From: an uncultured Clostridia bacterium
GTDB taxonomy: Bacteria > Bacillota > Clostridia > TANB77 > CAG-508
Assembly: GCA_947624365.1 (NCBI GenBank)
Contig: CANQJY010000039.1
Coordinates: forward strand, 1-9,503
DNA length: 9,503 nucleotides
Direction of reading: 5' to 3'
The notes under the pieces were generated by a model, which did no database searches, had not been told where the DNA came from, and worked only from the letters and a program-made list of their open reading frames with translations. Shown here in pieces: positions 7,047 through 9,503 of the stretch. A program made the position numbers and the translations under genes. Each line of letters opens with the position of its first letter. Within the stretch, counting starts at the first letter, position 1.

Positions 7047-7385
7047 ATGTACGTATTTAATATAGCAAATCCGTTAACACTTATTTTATTATTAGCAGCT
7101 ATGATACTATTAATTTTCTTATCACAGGAACTAAAGAAAAGTTATATAGCAGCAATACCATTATTTGCATCATTAATTTTATTAATGATTCATGGAGCAC
7201 AGTTATTTACATTGCAAGAAGAATTTAGAGATTTAACGTCTACATTGTCAACATGTTTAGCAGTAGATTTCATATTTGTTGGAATTAGTTTCTTTGGATA
7301 TTTATGGGTAGATGATATGGAAGCAAAAGAAAAAGGAAAAAAGACAATTAATGATGGATTAGAATGGTTTTGGAAAGGTGTTTAG
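7047..7385 (+). CDS. Small three-helix membrane protein, unknown function
   Basis: This 112-aa protein is not one I recognise. Three hydrophobic spans are visible at about 7-26, 32-54 and 66-87. A short charged tail follows (DDMEAKEKGKK, about 89-99) and ends in an aromatic GLEWFWKGV. There is no signal-peptide cleavage site or known motif. ATG 7047 has GGGGA (7036-7040) 6 bases upstream, and its own promoter lies at 6986-7014. Its TAG stop (7383-7385) overlaps the stop codon of the convergent sortase gene, leaving no room for a terminator between them. Whether it is functionally linked to the sortase is unknown. Confidence 0.75.
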   Translation: MYVFNIANPLTLILLLAAMILLIFLSQELKKSYIAAIPLFASLILLMIHGAQLFTLQEEFRDLTSTLSTCLAVDFIFVGISFFGYLWVDDMEAKEKGKKTINDGLEWFWKGV

Positions 7386-8014
7386 TTATAACTTGCTTTA
7401 ACAATAATACGATGATCATTAAAATTATTGCAAGTAACTAAAGTCAATTCATTTATAAAAAAAGAAGAAATGGGAGATAAATCATCTGTTTTTACTTCAT
7501 AATTAGCAAAAACAGAGTAAGTATATTTATGTTTGTTAATATCATAAATATAAATTTTATCTCCTTTTTTTAATTGATAAATTAAGCTAAAAAACTGAGT
7601 ATTATTATAATTATGTCCAGCAATACACAAATTGCCACTTTCAGGTGGCATTTTTCCATTAAAAATGCAAGGAGCAACCTTCAAAGCTTCATCATCTAAT
7701 ACGGAAAAAATTGGATAAGAAACATCAATAGAAGGAATCTCAATTTCACCAATAATATATTTTTCAGTATAAGAATTATTATTCTCCAAATTTGTATAAT
7801 TATTAAGATTATGAGAAGCATATAACTGCATTGTTTCATAGTTGTATTGTAAATTTTTGCTAATTTTTTTATTAATACTAGAGCGATAAATTATATACAT
7901 AAAAAAAGAAGAAAGTAGCACCATAATACTAACAGAAAAAATAAAAAAGTATTTAAAATGATGATGTTTTTCTTCTTGCAATTCAATTTCAACATTACCT
8001 AAAATTTGATTCAT
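7382..8014 (-). CDS. Sortase family cysteine transpeptidase (probably class D-like)
   Basis: Sortases are membrane-anchored transpeptidases that cleave a C-terminal sorting motif of secreted proteins and join them to the cell wall or to pilin subunits. From the chosen ATG at 8014 the protein has 210 residues. A charged cytoplasmic N-terminus leads to one transmembrane anchor (about 22-43), then an Asn-rich linker. The catalytic beta-barrel starts at IGEIEIPSIDVSYPI (about 88-102). The triad is visible: His134 in AGHNYN, Cys195 in TLVTC and Arg202 in NDHR. The frame can be extended 36 codons to 8122, but that stretch is very hydrophobic, overlaps the divergent pheS promoter, and the start at 8014 better fits a normal sortase N-terminus. 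Its ribosome binding site is weak (TTGGTG). No substrate with an LPxTG-like signal is in the window, so it appears orphan here. The class assignment is inference. Confidence 0.9.
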   Translation of the reverse strand: MNQILGNVEIELQEEKHHHFKYFFIFSVSIMVLLSSFFMYIIYRSSINKKISKNLQYNYETMQLYASHNLNNYTNLENNNSYTEKYIIGEIEIPSIDVSYPIFSVLDDEALKVAPCIFNGKMPPESGNLCIAGHNYNNTQFFSLIYQLKKGDKIYIYDINKHKYTYSVFANYEVKTDDLSPISSFFINELTLVTCNNFNDHRIIVKASYN

Positions 8015-8042
8015 ATTAAACACCAACTTTACTAAAAATAGT

Positions 8043-8070
8043 ATTTTACAAAAAATAAAAAATATGTACA
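8043..8070 (-). promoter_or_regulatory. Possible promoter for the sortase gene
   Basis: On the minus strand TGTACA (8065-8070) and TAAAAT (8043-8048) are separated by 16 bp, about 29 bp upstream of the chosen sortase start. The region is almost pure A/T, so such matches are cheap; this is a weak call. Confidence 0.25.
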
Positions 8071-8094
8071 TTTTTAAAAAATTACTAAAAACAC

Positions 8095-8123
8095 TTGAAA
8101 ATATAATAAAAATATGATACAAT
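8095..8123 (+). promoter_or_regulatory. Promoter for the pheS T-box transcript
   Basis: TTGAAA (8095-8100) and TACAAT (8118-8123) have a 17-bp spacer. Transcription would start near 8130, immediately before the first T-box helix. Confidence 0.7.
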
Positions 8124-8129
8124 CATGCA

Positions 8130-8380
8130 AACACAGAAAAAAGCAAAGTAGATTTATGAACTACTATCAAACAGAAAAAATGGTCATAGGCTGGAAACCA
8201 TTAGATAGCATAAATTGAAATTTCACTTTTTTAGTCTTTCTTTTAAATCGAAAGAGAGTAGAAGAAAGCGGGTAAGCCCGTTATTGCTATTAAGAGGTTA
8301 GTTCAAGAAAGCTAATAAATATAGGTGGTACCACGAAATAGATCCATTTCGTCCTATAACAAGGACAAAATGGATTTTTT
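8130..8380 (+). promoter_or_regulatory. T-box leader, phenylalanine type
   Basis: This is a tRNA-sensing riboswitch. Uncharged tRNA-Phe would base-pair with it and allow transcription of pheS. The stem I base is AAAAAAG (8137-8143) paired with CTTTTTT (8226-8232). AGTA (8147-8150) follows, then an upper helix 8151-8158 with 8209-8216, and a further helix CTATC (8164-8168) with GATAG (8204-8208). The specifier loop GAAATTTCA places TTC (8222-8224), a Phe codon, just before the conserved purine. The T-box core AGGTGGTACCACG is at 8323-8335. The antiterminator pairs AGG and ACGAAA (8333-8338) with TTTCGT and CCT (8347-8355), competing with the terminator at 8342-8380. All the expected elements are in order; the detailed pairing is read by eye. 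Confidence 0.93.
8342..8380 (+). terminator. T-box regulated intrinsic terminator
   Basis: Positions 8342-8355 pair with 8362-8375 (14 positions, one C-A mismatch) over a 6-base ATAACA loop, followed by a T run to 8380. The left arm contains the 3' half of the antiterminator, so the two folds exclude each other. Confidence 0.9.
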
Positions 8381-8419
8381 GAATTTCAAGACATTATTAA
8401 AAAAGAAAGGAGAATTGCT

Positions 8420-9439
8420 ATGCAACAACAAATTGAACAAATAAAAAATGCATCAATACAAGAGATTGCAAATGCAGAAGACTTAAAACAATTGCAAGAT
8501 ATCAAGGTAAAGTACATAGGAAAAAAAGGAGAATTAACAACTGTTTTAAGAGGAATGGGAGGATTATCAGAAAAAGAAAGACCGATTATAGGAAAATTAG
8601 TTAATGAAGTAAGAGATTTATTAGAAGAAAAATTTTCAGAAAGGGAAAAACAATTAGAAGCAGAAAAATTACAAAACAGATTAGAAACAGAAAATATTGA
8701 TGTAACAGAACCAAGTAAAAAAATTGATTTAGGTTCTATTCATCCTATTACACAAATAATAAAAGAAGTAGAAGAAATATTTTTAGGAATGGGATATCAA
8801 ATTGCAGATGGACCAGAAGTGGAAAAAACATTTTATAATTTTGATCAATTAAATGCACCAGCAGATCATCCTTCAAGAGATTTGCAAGACACATTTTACA
8901 TTACAGAAGATATCATTTTAAGAAGCCAAACATCACCGGTACAAGCAAGAGTTATGGAAAAACAAAAACCGCCAATCAAAATTATATGTCCAGGAACAGT
9001 ATATCGTTCAGATGCTGTAGATGCAACACATTCACCAGTATTCCATCAAATTGAAGGATTAGTTGTAGATAAAAATATTGCCATGACAGACTTAAAAGGT
9101 ACATTAGAAATGTTTGCAAAAAAATGCCTAGGGGAGAATACAAAAATCAGATTTAGACCACATCATTTTCCTTTTACAGAACCTTCAGCAGAAGCAGATG
9201 TATCTTGCTTTGTTTGTGGAGGAAAAGGTTGCCGAGTATGTAAAGGAGAAGGATGGATTGAATTATTAGGATGTGGAATGGTACATCCTAATGTATTAAG
9301 AAATTGCGGAATAGACCCAGAAGAATATTCTGGATTTGCATTTGGCTTTGGAGTAGAAAGAATAGCTATGGCCAAATTTGGTATAGAAGACATGAGATTA
9401 TTATTTGAAAATGATGTTAGATTTTTAAAACAATTTTAA
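8420..9439 (+). CDS. pheS: Phenylalanyl-tRNA synthetase alpha subunit
   Basis: PheS is the catalytic subunit of the cytoplasmic alpha2-beta2 enzyme that attaches phenylalanine to tRNA-Phe. The 339-aa protein has the usual N-terminal coiled coil (about 1-90), then the class II catalytic core. The core has [11 protein letters not shown] (167-177), the motif 2 region with [19 protein letters not shown] (195-213), [14 protein letters not shown] (245-258) and motif 3 GFGVERIAM (309-317). A four-cysteine knuckle, Cys263, Cys266, Cys271 and Cys274, sits in the [14 protein letters not shown] stretch; such knuckles occur in many bacterial PheS proteins and probably bind zinc. ATG 8420 follows an AAAGGAG site. 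The gene is controlled by the T-box leader and followed by pheT. Confidence 0.97.
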   Translation: MQQQIEQIKNASIQEIANAEDLKQLQDIKVKYIGKKGELTTVLRGMGGLSEKERPIIGKLVNEVRDLLEEKFSEREKQLEAEKLQNRLETENIDVTEPSKKIDLGSIHPITQIIKEVEEIFLGMGYQIADGPEVEKTFYNFDQLNAPADHPSRDLQDTFYITEDIILRSQTSPVQARVMEKQKPPIKIICPGTVYRSDAVDATHSPVFHQIEGLVVDKNIAMTDLKGTLEMFAKKCLGENTKIRFRPHHFPFTEPSAEADVSCFVCGGKGCRVCKGEGWIELLGCGMVHPNVLRNCGIDPEEYSGFAFGFGVERIAMAKFGIEDMRLLFENDVRFLKQF

Positions 9440-9440
9440 A

Positions 9441-9480
9441 TGGACACAATGTCCAAAAAAGGACCGTCCCAGAATGGACA
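9441..9480 (+). repeat. Nested inverted repeats between pheS and pheT
   Basis: TGGACA (9441-9446), TGTCCA (9450-9455) and TGGACA (9475-9480) let the middle copy pair with either outer copy. GGAC (9461-9464) and GTCC (9466-9469) sit inside the second option. There is no T run, so this is not a classical terminator. The pheT ribosome binding site lies just outside it. Confidence 0.6.
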
Positions 9481-9494
9481 TGAAAGGAGAAAAA

Positions 9495-9503
9495 AATGAA
9501 AGC
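9495..9503 (+). CDS. pheT: Start of pheT, phenylalanyl-tRNA synthetase beta subunit (cut by the window edge)
   Basis: An AAAGGAG site (9483-9489) precedes ATG 9495; only Met-Lys and the first two bases of a third codon (GC) are inside the window. The identity is inferred from position alone, because pheT nearly always follows pheS in Firmicutes. Confidence 0.6.

Noticed and set aside
8015..8122. Extended N-terminus of the sortase (start at 8122 instead of 8014)
   Set aside because: The extra 36 residues are a translation of the AT-rich intergenic region, overlap the -10 box of the divergent pheS promoter, and would add a second hydrophobic segment not needed for a sortase anchor.
9163..9393. 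Minus-strand open frame inside pheS
   Set aside because: It is antisense to the conserved cysteine knuckle and motif 3 of PheS, and has no independent support.
1..9503. CRISPR array, insertion sequence or phage module
   Set aside because: No regularly spaced direct repeats, transposase, integrase or terminal inverted repeats with target duplications were seen.

Overview
The window comes from a very AT-rich, low-GC Gram-positive bacterium, most likely an anaerobic member of the Clostridia. This rests on strong AGGAGG-type ribosome binding sites, sigma-A-like promoters (TTGACA/TATAAT, 17-bp spacers), a T-box leader in front of pheS, a sortase, a RemA/DUF370 protein and a rubrerythrin. This is inference from gene content; no species can be named.

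Layout. Positions 1-300 hold the apparent tail of an upstream gene, a long AT-rich hairpin (174-220) and the damaged 5' end of a short-chain dehydrogenase (265-1011). That dehydrogenase has lost its start region and an internal stretch of about 30 codons. A tRNA-Leu(CAA) lies on the minus strand (1022-1108). Rubrerythrin (1238-1777) is a single-gene unit with its own promoter and terminator. A promoter at 1849-1877 then appears to drive a long co-directional run: rsmE, a four-helix membrane protein of unknown function, yicC, remA, rpoZ, a cytidylate-kinase-like P-loop kinase, a one-helix membrane protein of unknown function, and glmM (5565-6929). Another promoter (6986-7014) precedes a small three-helix membrane protein, whose stop codon overlaps that of a convergent sortase gene (7382-8014, minus). 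Divergent from the sortase is a Phe-type T-box leader (about 8130-8380) that controls pheS (8420-9439). pheT begins at the window edge (9495).

How the genes fit together. The central run is mostly housekeeping: 16S rRNA methylation, RNA decay (YicC), a DNA-binding regulator (RemA), the RNA polymerase omega subunit, nucleotide phosphorylation and entry into UDP-GlcNAc/peptidoglycan synthesis (GlmM). In B. subtilis the guanylate kinase gene gmk lies between remA and rpoZ. Here remA and rpoZ overlap directly, and a different kinase follows rpoZ.

Most notable observations. (1) glmM is intact over its whole length except for one in-frame TAA at codon 152. This is striking for a normally essential gene. 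(2) The dehydrogenase is a visible decay product. (3) gmk is absent from its usual place. (4) The pheS-pheT gap contains alternative, mutually exclusive hairpins. I found no clearly new multi-gene system; the glmM stop is the item most worth checking.
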